A DNA stretch of 10,128 bases from Clostridia bacterium (GCA_900757335.1 CAAENL010000101.1:1-10128), one strand, 5' to 3'. Shown: positions 1 through 8,899, counted from the stretch's first letter. Translations and numbers: made by a program. The notes: a model not told the origin generated them from the letters alone.

Positions 1-486
1 ATAGGCGTCGTAATGCAAAACGGTTCTTTGTTCCCGAGTGATATTTTCTCAAATATAATTATAACTTCACCTTGGAAAACCATGGACGACGCATGGGAAG
101 CCGCTCGTATGGCGGGAATAGAAGAAGATATAAAAGCCATGCCTATGGGAATGCATACTTTGATTTCCGAAGGAGCGGGAGGCCTTTCAGGAGGTCAAAA
201 GCAAAGACTAATGATAGCTCGAGCAATTATAAACAGACCCTCAATACTGTTTTTGGACGAAGCAACTTCGGCACTTGACAATATTACTCAAAATCACGTT
301 GCCAATAGTATTGCTAAGCTGAACAGTACCAGAGTAGTTATAGCTCACAGACTTTCCACTATAAAAAACTGCGACAGAATACTTGTCATGGATAAAGGAA
401 AGATAGTCGAGCAAGGAACATATGATGAGCTTATGGACAAAAAAGGAGAATTTTATGAACTTGCGATACGCCAAGTTGTAAAATAA
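1..486 (+). CDS. NHLM-type bacteriocin/peptide exporter ABC ATPase, C-terminal part (5' end outside window)
   Basis: The open frame runs in from the left edge with no start, so only the last 161 residues are seen. They cover the second half of an ABC nucleotide-binding domain: Q-loop region (VMQNG, about residues 4-8), signature LSGGQKQR (about 62-69), Walker B with ILFLDEATSALD (about 82-93) and the switch histidine in AHRLS. The stretch DDAWEAARMAGIEEDIKAMP and the following PMGMHTLISEG are highly characteristic of the ATP-binding subunit of NHLM bacteriocin systems, which export peptides carrying double-glycine leaders, usually beside a second subunit with a C39 peptidase. Walker A and the membrane domain would lie upstream. 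The gene ends TAA and is followed at once by a strong terminator, so it is the last gene of its operon. Family recognition is from memory of conserved sequence; a general exporter of the MsbA type is the alternative. Confidence 0.85.
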   Translation: MGVVMQNGSLFPSDIFSNIIITSPWKTMDDAWEAARMAGIEEDIKAMPMGMHTLISEGAGGLSGGQKQRLMIARAIINRPSILFLDEATSALDNITQNHVANSIAKLNSTRVVIAHRLSTIKNCDRILVMDKGKIVEQGTYDELMDKKGEFYELAIRQVVK

Positions 487-505
487 TAATGTGTGAGATA
501 TCGGG

Positions 506-540
506 AGCGGAATCTTTAATTTAAAGATTCCGCTTTTTTG
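506..540 (+). terminator. Rho-independent terminator of the ABC exporter operon
   Basis: A 12-13 bp perfect stem (506-518 with 522-534, rich in GC at the base: AGCGGAATCTTT) with a tiny AT loop, followed by a run of six T. It begins 20 nt after the stop codon of the ABC ATPase and ends that transcription unit. Confidence 0.92.
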
Positions 541-730
541 TGTGTTTATATATGTTTATACTTGTGATTTTACTTAAAACGAACGCTGATTATTTTGTAC
601 TAAAAAAATTCAAGATGTAAAAACGCAGGTAAATTTATTATTTTGTTATATAATTATTCTAAAAATGTGTATAACATAGATTATGATTTTGGCATATAAT
701 AACAACATTTTGATAAAATTCAAATACCTA
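541..730. other. AT-rich intergenic stretch, nothing recognised
   Basis: This is the main part of the 337-nt gap between the ABC gene and groES. It is very AT-rich and holds scattered TATAAT-like hexamers (for example 649-654 and 695-700) without convincing -35 partners. I see no ORF with a ribosome binding site, no RNA gene and no repeat. Confidence 0.5.
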
Positions 731-759
731 TTGATTTTTTATTTAATAGATAATAAAAT
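731..759 (+). promoter_or_regulatory. Sigma-A promoter of groES-groEL
   Basis: TTGATT at 731-736 and TAAAAT at 754-759 are separated by 17 nt. Each differs from consensus by one base. The expected start site (about 766) falls inside the CIRCE operator, the standard arrangement for HrcA repression. Confidence 0.8.
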
Positions 760-764
760 ATGTA

Positions 765-791
765 TTAGCACTCAGAAAAGACGAGTGCTAA
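765..791 (+). promoter_or_regulatory. CIRCE operator (HrcA binding site)
   Basis: TTAGCACTC, nine spacer bases, then GAGTGCTAA: an exact match to the CIRCE consensus, 32 nt before the groES start. HrcA bound here represses chaperonin transcription until heat or misfolded protein titrates GroEL away from HrcA. The hrcA gene itself is not in the window. Confidence 0.98.
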
Positions 792-823
792 CGCATCTAA
801 CTATTTAAGGAGGTTTTTCTAAA

Positions 824-1108
824 ATGCAATCTATTAAACCTATATTAGACAAAGTTGTAGTTGAAGTTGAAAAGAAAGACAGGTCTGCAGGTGGAATAAT
901 TTTAGCCGGTAACTCTAAAGAACAGGCGTTAACTGCTGTTGTTGTAGCCAGAGGTCCGGGAGGAATGATTGACGGCAGAGAAGTTAGAATGTATCTTAAT
1001 CAAGGAGATACTGTTTTAATCCCCAAAAACTGCGGAACATCGTTTACTTTAAATGGAAAAGAATACATTGTACTTTCGCAGTCTGAAGTTTTGGCAATAA
1101 TTGGTTAA
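824..1108 (+). CDS. groES: Co-chaperonin GroES (Hsp10)
   Basis: A 94-residue protein, the normal length for GroES, which caps the GroEL barrel as a heptamer in the cytosol during ATP-driven protein folding. The N-terminal IKPILDKVVVEVE strand, the mobile loop with the GGIIL tripeptide-type contact (residues 23-27) that docks on the GroEL apical domain, and the GDTVLIPKNCGT core are all present. The start is set by AAGGAGG at 807-813, 10 nt before the ATG. It is the first gene of the groESL operon, 50 nt before groEL, behind a sigma-A promoter and a perfect CIRCE operator, so heat-inducible control by HrcA is expected. Confidence 0.98.
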   Translation: MQSIKPILDKVVVEVEKKDRSAGGIILAGNSKEQALTAVVVARGPGGMIDGREVRMYLNQGDTVLIPKNCGTSFTLNGKEYIVLSQSEVLAIIG

Positions 1109-1134
1109 TAATCTAAACGTAATCAAAAACATAA

Positions 1135-2793
<1,659 letters not shown>

Positions 2794-2811
2794 TACAGTT
2801 TTAGCTTTCGG

Positions 2812-2840
2812 ATACTCACCTTTACGGTGGGTATTTTTTT
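2812..2840 (+). terminator. Rho-independent terminator of groESL
   Basis: A 9-bp stem (ATACTCACC with GGTGGGTAT, one U-G pair) around a TTTAC loop, running into seven T. It starts 19 nt after the groEL stop. Confidence 0.92.
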
Positions 2841-2911
2841 GTTGTATGTATATTAATTTAATAGTAAACTAACACTAGTTTTTATAAGTTTCAAAAAATT
2901 TAAATATAATA

Positions 2912-2940
2912 TTGATTTGTCACAAGATTAATGGTATAAT
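2912..2940 (+). promoter_or_regulatory. Strong sigma-A promoter with extended -10
   Basis: TTGATT at 2912-2917, 17-nt spacer, perfect TATAAT at 2935-2940 preceded by TG one base upstream (extended -10). It lies 33 nt before the ATG of the secreted protein gene, which is therefore its own transcription unit. Confidence 0.82.
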
Positions 2941-2972
2941 AACCACATGTTAAATTAAATGGAGGAAATAAT

Positions 2973-3617
2973 ATGAAAAAAGGTATATCTAAAGTTTTAT
3001 CAATAGTTCTAAGTGCTGCTACTGTGTTACCTATGGTTGGTATGAACCCCGCTAAGGCAATGGATCCACCCAAAAGTGCAGTAGAATCTACAGAATATCA
3101 AGAGTTTATAGAATTTTTAAAAGATTGCAGTTGCCCTGGTATTTCGATAGGTGGTATATCATATGATGGAATTAATGTTAACGTTGGAGAATTTGTAGCT
3201 AAAAACATTTATAATTTAAATAATTTTCTTATGGAATATTCAGGCCAAGGTTTACAGGATCTTTGTCCAATTATTACTAGCGATATGGCGATACGAGCGA
3301 TGGATGGTGTACATATAGCTGATCAAAGATTACGTTATCTTTATATTTTAAATGAACATTTGTTAAGAATTCCAACAACATTCTTTAAAAACCCGGAATT
3401 TGTTTATAGACAACTTTTTGGTTTTAGATATTTAATTAGGTACATGGTATTGATAGTAAAAAATCTTTTACAAGAAAGTGATCTACCAACAGATTATAGA
3501 AAAAGATCTGTTGAAGCTATAAATTTAACTATCGAAAAAATTGGTTCTCAACCAGTAAATGGTTTTGATGTGAGATATCTACAAGATATAAATGATGAAG
3601 TTAGTAAATATATCTAG
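2973..3617 (+). CDS. Secreted protein of unknown function with Sec signal peptide
   Basis: A 214-residue protein I do not recognise. It starts with a clear Sec signal peptide: basic MKKGISK, a hydrophobic core (about residues 8-22) and an AKA site that would cut after Ala29, leaving about 185 mature residues. There is no lipobox, LPXTG anchor or later membrane segment, so it should be released or loosely surface-held. The mature part is mixed helical, with Cys52 and Cys54 in a C-S-C pair and a third Cys98; a disulfide is possible. The C-terminal half is rich in Tyr, Arg, Leu and Ile. GGAGG (2961-2965) sits 7 nt before the ATG. Glycine codons are mostly GGT, whereas flanking genes favour GGA, which may hint at a different history. 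No enzyme motif is visible. Confidence 0.85.
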   Translation: MKKGISKVLSIVLSAATVLPMVGMNPAKAMDPPKSAVESTEYQEFIEFLKDCSCPGISIGGISYDGINVNVGEFVAKNIYNLNNFLMEYSGQGLQDLCPIITSDMAIRAMDGVHIADQRLRYLYILNEHLLRIPTTFFKNPEFVYRQLFGFRYLIRYMVLIVKNLLQESDLPTDYRKRSVEAINLTIEKIGSQPVNGFDVRYLQDINDEVSKYI

Positions 3618-3761
3618 TTAAAATGAAGCATCGAGTATAAGTAAAATATCGCTGTGTCTAATAATGTAAAAGTTTACCTTTGAAATAGTTTTTTAAAGCA
3701 AAAAAACAGGTTTAATTAAGGTAACTTAACTTTTTGTAATACATATTTATAACGACAAATG

Positions 3762-3786
3762 TGGCCACGCCTTTTGGGTGTGGTCA
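3762..3786. terminator. Intergenic hairpin between convergent genes, possible terminator
   Basis: A 10-bp GC-rich stem (TGGCCACGCC with GGTGTGGTCA, two G-T pairs on the plus strand) and a 5-nt loop lie in the 191-nt gap between the secreted protein gene and the convergent maturase gene. No long T-run follows on either strand; the minus side, 22 nt past the maturase stop, has only short T clusters. It may end transcription from either side. A weaker TTAAG/CTTAA hairpin followed by five T at 3716-3734 could serve the plus-strand gene. The rest of the gap shows nothing else. Confidence 0.45.
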
Positions 3787-3808
3787 TAGTTATGTAAAAA
3801 TTTTAAAT

Positions 3809-5161
3809 TTACGAAAATCTAAGAGCTACTGCACATTCAATTTTCTTTTTTTGCATCTCGCAGTTAACTTCAAACGGGATCATTATATTTCCGCAGTGTT
3901 GATAATTTTTAGCCGCACATCCGCCGCTGCAATAAAATTTAACCCAGCAGTTTTGACATTTTTCTTTATGGTAAATACTGGTGTTAAGAAATCTTTTCTT
4001 TATATTATCATCAAACGTGCCGCTGTTTACATTGCCCATTTTGAATTCATTTTCTCCGACAAGTTGATGACACGAAAATATATCTCCGTTAGGAGTAATC
4101 GCAACATAATCGTTTCCGCATCCGCAACCTTTGAGACGCTTCAAAACGCACGGACCTTTGTCCAAATCTATATTAAAATTAAAAAAGTTTATCTCTTTAC
4201 CTGATTTTTTCATTTTTATGAGTTCTCGGCAAAGATTTTCGTACTCGGCAAGAACTTTGCTTATGTCTTCTTTATTTACCGAAGACCCAAAATTTTTATC
4301 GCATAAAACAGGTTCCATAGATATGTTTTTAAATCCCAAATCATAAAGATGCATAACATCTTTTGTAAAATCAAGATTGTCTTTCGTATAAGTTCCGCGG
4401 ACATAGTAGCTTTTATTTCCGCGACGGGAAATCAATTTTTGAAATTTCGGAAGAACTATATCATAAGAGCCTTTTTTTGTTTTCGTGATTCTGTATTTGT
4501 CGTTTATTTCTTTTCTTCCATCGAGCGAAAGCACTACATCATATATTTCATCATTTATAAAATCAATTTTTTCATCGTCGAGCAAAATTCCGTTCGTCGT
4601 AAGAGTAAATCTGAAATTTTTATTGTATTTCTTTTCCAAACTTCTTGCATATTTGACCGTTTCTTTTACTACGTTCCAATTCATGAGGGGTTCTCCGCCG
4701 AAAAAATCCATTTCAAGATTTTTTATCTTTCCCGAGTGCTCAATTAAAAAATCAACCGATTTTTTTGCAGTTTCCAAAGGCATAAGCTCTCTGCCGCAGC
4801 CGAAATCACCTTCGGACGCAAAACAATATGAACATCTCAAATTGCAATCGTGAGCAACGTTAAGGCACAGTGATTTTATTGGTGAACGCAGTTTTTCTTC
4901 TCGAGCCAATTCTTTATATGAATCTTTTGAAAAAAGTTTTTCGTTTTTAAAAAGCTCAAAAATTTCTGAATATGCTTCTCTTATGTCTTTCTCCGGGTAT
5001 TTTTTATCTAATTTTTTAACTATGTAATCTTCTGTGTAATCAAAAAAATTTCCGTTTAGGAAATCAAGTGCGTCGTAGGTTATTTCGTCGACCGAATGAA
5101 CCGCTCCGCTGTTTGTGTCAAGGACAAAATTCATATCGTCCCATTTAAATTTATGTATCAT
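3809..5161 (-). CDS. SCIFF peptide maturase, radical SAM/SPASM thioether-forming enzyme
   Basis: A 450-residue radical SAM enzyme that makes a thioether cross-link in the SCIFF peptide (family of CteB of Clostridium thermocellum). The N-terminal 90 residues form the peptide-binding (RRE-like) region, starting MIHKFKWDDMNFVLDTNSGAV as in the family. The SAM cluster cysteines are C106-xxx-C110-xx-C113, with GGEP at 155-158 binding SAM. The C-terminal SPASM part carries the auxiliary-cluster cysteines: C338, C346, C348, C364, C402, C405, C411, C415 and C434 are visible. Length is typical and no key motif is missing. The start at 5161 matches the family; a weak GGAAGG precedes it. It lies 104 nt downstream of the SCIFF gene in the same direction, behind a hairpin that probably lowers its expression relative to its substrate. 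Confidence 0.95.
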   Translation of the reverse strand: MIHKFKWDDMNFVLDTNSGAVHSVDEITYDALDFLNGNFFDYTEDYIVKKLDKKYPEKDIREAYSEIFELFKNEKLFSKDSYKELAREEKLRSPIKSLCLNVAHDCNLRCSYCFASEGDFGCGRELMPLETAKKSVDFLIEHSGKIKNLEMDFFGGEPLMNWNVVKETVKYARSLEKKYNKNFRFTLTTNGILLDDEKIDFINDEIYDVVLSLDGRKEINDKYRITKTKKGSYDIVLPKFQKLISRRGNKSYYVRGTYTKDNLDFTKDVMHLYDLGFKNISMEPVLCDKNFGSSVNKEDISKVLAEYENLCRELIKMKKSGKEINFFNFNIDLDKGPCVLKRLKGCGCGNDYVAITPNGDIFSCHQLVGENEFKMGNVNSGTFDDNIKKRFLNTSIYHKEKCQNCWVKFYCSGGCAAKNYQHCGNIMIPFEVNCEMQKKKIECAVALRFS

Positions 5162-5204
5162 TGACTTTTCTGCCTTCCGGTTAATGTATTTAAATATTTT
5201 TAGT

Positions 5205-5237
5205 AAAAATTATCTTCCGACATTAGTCGAAAGATAA
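5205..5237 (-). terminator. Attenuator hairpin between SCIFF gene and maturase
   Basis: Read on the minus strand, a 12-bp stem (TTATCTTTCGAC with GTCGGAAGATAA, one U-G pair) with a TAAT loop is followed by TTTTT. On the plus strand the same position is a C-A mismatch, so the structure suits minus-strand RNA. It begins 28 nt after the SCIFF stop. A partial terminator here would give much peptide and little enzyme, the usual need for a precursor and its modifying enzyme. Confidence 0.75.
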
Positions 5238-5265
5238 CTGATAAAATGTTTTGTTTTTTATTTTC

Positions 5266-5403
5266 TTATTTTTCGCATTTTTGATTGCTTACTGTGTTGT
5301 CAACTTTTGAAGCTGTTTGGCAAGATGCCTGACATTCGCCGCAACCGCCGTAAGAAGCACTTTTCTTAAGATCTGCGGTATTTATGGTTTTAATATGTTT
5401 CAT
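5266..5403 (-). CDS. SCIFF-family RiPP precursor peptide, four-cysteine variant
   Basis: A 45-residue peptide beginning MKHIKTINTADLKKSASYGG, an unmistakable match to SCIFF ('six cysteines in forty-five residues') precursors: same length, same leader, and the core motif GGCGECQASCQ at 19-29. The start is fixed by GGAGG (5411-5415) 7 nt upstream. The family normally has six cysteines; here only C21, C24, C28 and C43 remain. Without any gap, the usual Cys32 and Cys36 are Ser32 and Asn36, while the cross-link acceptor Thr37 is kept. In the characterised Clostridium thermocellum peptide the thioether joins Cys32 to Thr37, so the known donor is missing. The gene sits directly before its maturase, so it is the maturase substrate by position. 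The function of SCIFF products is unsettled. Confidence 0.96.
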   Translation of the reverse strand: MKHIKTINTADLKKSASYGGCGECQASCQTASKVDNTVSNQKCEK

Positions 5404-5435
5404 TCTAATTCCTCCAACATTATTTTTATAAATAT

Positions 5436-5444
5436 ATCATACCA
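5436..5444 (-). promoter_or_regulatory. Extended -10 promoter of the SCIFF operon
   Basis: Read on the minus strand, TGGTATGAT gives an extended -10 (TG, one base, TATGAT). I see no good -35, which extended -10 promoters can lack. It would start transcription near 5429, about 26 nt before the SCIFF ATG. The facing P-type ATPase promoter in this 153-nt divergent region is not clear. Confidence 0.6.
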
Positions 5445-5556
5445 CAAACAATTATATTTTTAAATACCCAAAGTAATATATGTCCGATTTTGATTATATA
5501 TTTTATTATCGTAAACAAAAAAGTGATCAAACAGAAAGGACGACGGGTGAAATATT

Positions 5557-8214
5557 ATGAATTGGCATACAATGTCGCCGCAAGAAGCGGTAAAAAAACT
5601 TAGTTCAGATTCGGAAAAAGGGCTTTCAAAGTCTGAAATTAAAAAACGAGAAATAAAATATGGAAAAAATGTTGTATCAAAAGAGGAAAAAAGAAGTTTT
5701 TTAAAAAAACTTTCAGCTCAATTTTCCGATTTTATGGTGATAATTTTAATTATTGCAGCATGTATTTCGTTTGTCACTTCATTTATAAGTCATGAATCGG
5801 ACTACATAGACACAATTATAATACTCGGAATAGTGATTATAAACGCGATTATAGGAGTAATGCAGGAAAGCAGAGCCGAAAAAGAAATAGAATCACTTAA
5901 AAAACTTGCTACTCCGCTTACAAAAGTGCTGCGAAACGGAAAAATAATAAGAATTGCTTCGCAAGACGTCGTCCCCGGAGACATACTTATACTTAAAACA
6001 GGAGACTTGGTCTGTGCGGACGCAAGAATAATAGAATCTGCGAATCTTGCTGCAGAAGAATCCGCCATGACAGGAGAATCTTTTGCAACAGAAAAAGACG
6101 AAAATGAAATTTTAAATGCGGATACTCCGATTGCGGACAGAAAAAATATGCTCTTTTGCGGCTCGATAATAGACAGAGGTCATGCAAAAGCTATCGTAAC
6201 CGAAACAGGGGAAAATACCGAAGTCGGAAAAGTTTCAAAACTAATAAATACAGAAAAACAAGTTCAAACTCCTCTTCAGCAAAGACTTGCGGTCACAGGA
6301 AAAACCGTTGCAATCGGAATAATGATTGTAAGCATAGTTGTTTTTATTTTGGGAATTCTTCAGCATACAGATTTTTTTGAAATGTTTATGATTTCAATAA
6401 GCTTGGCTGTAGCTGCGATTCCCGAAGGACTTCCTGCCGTTGTTACGATAGTTCTTGCAAACGGCGTTCGTATAATGGCAAAAAGAAATACAATAGTCAG
6501 AAATTTACCCGCTGTGGAAACTTTAGGACACGCAAGTGTAATATGTTCGGACAAAACAGGAACTTTAACTCTCAACAAAATGACTGTTGCGGAAATAAGA
6601 AGCATATGCGGGGAAGAAAATTTAAAAAGTGATTTTGCAAAAGAACTTTTTACTTTGGGAGCTTTATGTAACAATTCGGTGTTCTCGAGGAACCGCGGAG
6701 AAATAATTGCTCAAGGAGAACCCACTGAAAATGCCTTACTTATGGCTGCGATCAAATGCGGAATAAAAAATAACGATTTGAAAAAAGATTACAACAAAAT
6801 ATTTGAAATACCTTTTGATTCAAAAAGAAAATTAATGACTACAGTATTTTCTCACAATAATATGTTTAAGGCAGTGACAAAAGGTGCACCTGAAATTTTA
6901 ATAAAAAATTGCGGAAGATATCTCTGCGGTAAAAAAATAATGCCTATCACCGAAGATATAATAAAGAAAATAAATAAAAACAATTTTGAAATGGCTTCTA
7001 AAGCTTTAAGAGTTATTGCGATTGCATACAAAGACGAAAACTGTCCTTTGCAGGAAAATCAAGCAGAAAACGATTTGATTTTTTGCGGATTGGTAGGAAT
7101 CATAGACCCTCCTCGCCCTGAAGCGAAAGCTGCGGTGGCAGAATGCAAAAATGCAGGCATAAAACCCGTAATGATTACAGGAGACCATGTTGAAACCGCA
7201 AAAGCAATAGCTAAAGAGCTGAAAATATCCGATGAAAATAGTAAAGCTCTGACAGGTGCGGAACTTAACTCCATGACTGACGAAGAACTCGAATCAGAGG
7301 TAAATTCGTGTTCGGTGTTTGCAAGAGTTTCGCCCGAACACAAAGTCAGGATAGTAAAAGCATTTCAGAAAAACGGTCACATAGTCGCAATGACAGGAGA
7401 CGGAGTAAACGACGCACCTGCTCTCAAAGCCGCGGACATAGGATGTTCTATGGGAAAATCAGGAACAGACGCCGCAAAATCAGCTTCCGACATGATAATA
7501 ACAGATGACAATTTTGCAACAATTGTAGAAGCCGTACGACAAGGTCGAGGCATGTTTGAAAATATAAAAAAGACTATTCATTTTTTAATATCGACAAATA
7601 TCGGGGAAGTAATGGTTGTCTTGCTGGGGTTTTTGATGAGAATCCCTCCACCGCTGCTGGCAATACATCTTTTGTGGATAAATCTTGTAACTGATGCATT
7701 TCCCGCACTTGCTCTTGGAATGGACCCGGTGGAGAAAAACATAATGAAACGTCCGCCGATATCTCCGAAAAAAAATCTCTTTGCAGACGGTCTTGGATAC
7801 AACATTATTATAGAAGGATGTTTCATAGCTGCAATAGGACTTCTTTCTTACAGTATAGGCAGGGCATTTTTCGATGTTGATCCTTCGCATCCTGTAATCG
7901 GCCAGACGATGGCGTTTATTACGCTGGGTCTCAGTCAGCTCATACACGCTTTTAATGTACAGAGTCCAAAATCTCTTTTCATAACGGGATTTTTAAGCAA
8001 CCCGAAATTAATATTTTCGGTATTATTATGTATAATTTTGGAAATAATAACTGCTACGGTACCGTGTTTAACTCAATTTTTTAAAACGGAATCTCTGAAT
8101 TTACTCCAGTGGATAATTGTATGGACCTTATCTTTGACACCGCTTTTGATTTCGGAACTCGAAAAATATTTTAATAACAAAAAGGTAAAAATTTTCAGAA
8201 AAAAGACTTTTTAA
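5557..8214 (+). CDS. Calcium-type P-type ATPase (P2, SERCA/PMR1-like)
   Basis: An 885-residue ion pump of typical length that exports a cation, probably Ca2+, across the cell membrane at the cost of ATP. Order: cation-ATPase N-terminal domain (1-55), M1-M2 (about 57-103), actuator domain with TGES at 172-175, M3-M4 (about 250-305) with PEGLPA at 289-294, phosphorylation motif DKTGTLT with catalytic Asp332, nucleotide domain with KGAPE at 442-446, DPPR at 517-520, TGD at 541-543, hinge GDGVNDAP at 614-621, and a C-terminal M5-M10 block. SERCA calcium ligands in M4, M5 and M6 have equivalents: Glu290, Asn681, Glu684, Asn709, Thr712 and Asp713. This favours Ca2+ over H+ or Na+/K+; Mn2+ cannot be excluded. 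The ribosome site is weak (AAAGGA 16 nt before the ATG). No clear terminator follows. Monocistronic. Confidence 0.93.
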   Translation: MNWHTMSPQEAVKKLSSDSEKGLSKSEIKKREIKYGKNVVSKEEKRSFLKKLSAQFSDFMVIILIIAACISFVTSFISHESDYIDTIIILGIVIINAIIGVMQESRAEKEIESLKKLATPLTKVLRNGKIIRIASQDVVPGDILILKTGDLVCADARIIESANLAAEESAMTGESFATEKDENEILNADTPIADRKNMLFCGSIIDRGHAKAIVTETGENTEVGKVSKLINTEKQVQTPLQQRLAVTGKTVAIGIMIVSIVVFILGILQHTDFFEMFMISISLAVAAIPEGLPAVVTIVLANGVRIMAKRNTIVRNLPAVETLGHASVICSDKTGTLTLNKMTVAEIRSICGEENLKSDFAKELFTLGALCNNSVFSRNRGEIIAQGEPTENALLMAAIKCGIKNNDLKKDYNKIFEIPFDSKRKLMTTVFSHNNMFKAVTKGAPEILIKNCGRYLCGKKIMPITEDIIKKINKNNFEMASKALRVIAIAYKDENCPLQENQAENDLIFCGLVGIIDPPRPEAKAAVAECKNAGIKPVMITGDHVETAKAIAKELKISDENSKALTGAELNSMTDEELESEVNSCSVFARVSPEHKVRIVKAFQKNGHIVAMTGDGVNDAPALKAADIGCSMGKSGTDAAKSASDMIITDDNFATIVEAVRQGRGMFENIKKTIHFLISTNIGEVMVVLLGFLMRIPPPLLAIHLLWINLVTDAFPALALGMDPVEKNIMKRPPISPKKNLFADGLGYNIIIEGCFIAAIGLLSYSIGRAFFDVDPSHPVIGQTMAFITLGLSQLIHAFNVQSPKSLFITGFLSNPKLIFSVLLCIILEIITATVPCLTQFFKTESLNLLQWIIVWTLSLTPLLISELEKYFNNKKVKIFRKKTF

Positions 8215-8283
8215 AACATAAAACGAAAAAATAACCGGTTAAAAACAAAGAAAAAAACTAAAAATCCAACTTTATCGGAGGTG

Positions 8284-8397
8284 ATGCTTAAAAAATATGT
8301 GTTAAAAAGACTAAATTACATACCAAACAACCGCATAAATATTGATAATTTTAATTTTTTTAAAAAAATATATAAAAAATTTCATTTTAGGTATTGA
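8284..8397 (+). CDS. Possible 37-residue basic peptide ORF (doubtful)
   Basis: An open frame MLKKYVLKRLNYIPNNRINI... ends TGA and is rich in Lys, Arg, Asn and Phe. Just before it is an unusually complete Shine-Dalgarno sequence, GGAGGTGAT (8277-8285), which overlaps this ATG and is thus too close for it. The same site is well placed for an in-frame GTG (8299, 32 residues) or for an out-of-frame ATG at 8297 that makes only Met-Cys-stop. Its 3' end overlaps the -35 of the next promoter. It lies in the 268-nt gap after the P-type ATPase. It could be a real small peptide, a leader peptide, or chance. Confidence 0.25.
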   Translation: MLKKYVLKRLNYIPNNRINIDNFNFFKKIYKKFHFRY

Positions 8398-8424
8398 CAA
8401 CTAAAAATAGTGTGTTATTATAAT
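8394..8424 (+). promoter_or_regulatory. Promoter of the double-glycine peptide array
   Basis: A perfect TTGACA at 8394-8399 is followed by TATTAT at 8416-8421 (16-nt spacer) or TATAAT at 8419-8424 (19-nt spacer). The 5' leader that follows contains a small inverted repeat, ATTGTG with CACAAT (8430-8435 and 8445-8450), a possible operator or RNA hairpin. This is the only strong promoter I see for the small-protein array. Confidence 0.75.
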
Positions 8425-8482
8425 AATAGATTGTGTGTAAACCGCACAATTCTAAAAATATTTATTTAAGGAGTTGTTTAAT

Positions 8483-8899
8483 ATGCCAGAGAACAAAGAA
8501 AAAACCAAAAAATTGGTTGAGGAAGAACTTAAGAAACAGGGAGTCGAAGCCACTGACGAAGTAGTTGAACAGCTTGCAAAAGTAGCAGGTTCTGACCTCG
8601 AAGGCGTAGGCGGTGGTATGAGTGTAGCCGGAAAAGTAGCATTAACAGTAGGCGGAGCTGTAGCAATGGCAGCGTTGGGTGCTACAGGAATGTATCTCGG
8701 AGAGAAAGCTTACGATAAGCACAAAGGTCGCGTTAAAGTTGGACCAAATGACCAAGTCTACGCTATAACGCAGGAGGCGAAGGAAGCCCAAGGAACAGAG
8801 GGTCAACCCGGTTATGTGGCAGCTACACCAGAAGTGAAAGTGTCTGGTCGATTTGGAGGGGCTGTTCCTGCTTCTACTGATTCTAATAATAAGAGCTAA
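8483..8899 (+). CDS. Putative exported peptide 1: double-glycine leader plus Gly/Ala-rich membrane helix
   Basis: A 138-residue protein, first of three related genes. Residues 1-45 are a charged, helical leader (many Glu and Lys) ending ...LAKVAGSDLEGVGGG, which fits the double-glycine processing motif cut by C39 peptidases of peptide exporters. After it comes MSVAGKVAL and a Gly/Ala-rich hydrophobic helix (about 48-73) with small-xxx-small spacing, then a basic patch (KAYDKHKGRVK) and a polar tail with RFGG at 123-126. There is no cysteine, so no lanthionine or disulfide. I start at ATG 8483, with AAGGAG 9 nt upstream exactly as in the two paralogues; the in-frame TTG at 8474 abuts that site. 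It ends in tandem stops TAATAA. An exported bacteriocin-like peptide is my inference; a small membrane protein is the alternative. Confidence 0.88.
   Translation: MPENKEKTKKLVEEELKKQGVEATDEVVEQLAKVAGSDLEGVGGGMSVAGKVALTVGGAVAMAALGATGMYLGEKAYDKHKGRVKVGPNDQVYAITQEAKEAQGTEGQPGYVAATPEVKVSGRFGGAVPASTDSNNKS

Noticed and set aside
541..730. TATAAT hexamers as extra promoters upstream of groES
   Set aside because: No acceptable -35 box at the right spacing; such hexamers are expected by chance in AT-rich DNA.
3761..4747. Plus-strand frames across the maturase gene
   Set aside because: They are shadows of the minus-strand radical SAM gene, with no ribosome sites or recognisable domains.
8162..8225. 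AAAAAG/CTTTTT inverted repeat as terminator of the P-type ATPase
   Set aside because: It is inside the last codons, made of A and T only, and has no following T-run; no terminator is called.
8474..8482. TTG start adding three residues to peptide gene 1
   Set aside because: It directly abuts AAGGAG; the ATG at 8483 has the same 9-nt spacing as both paralogues.
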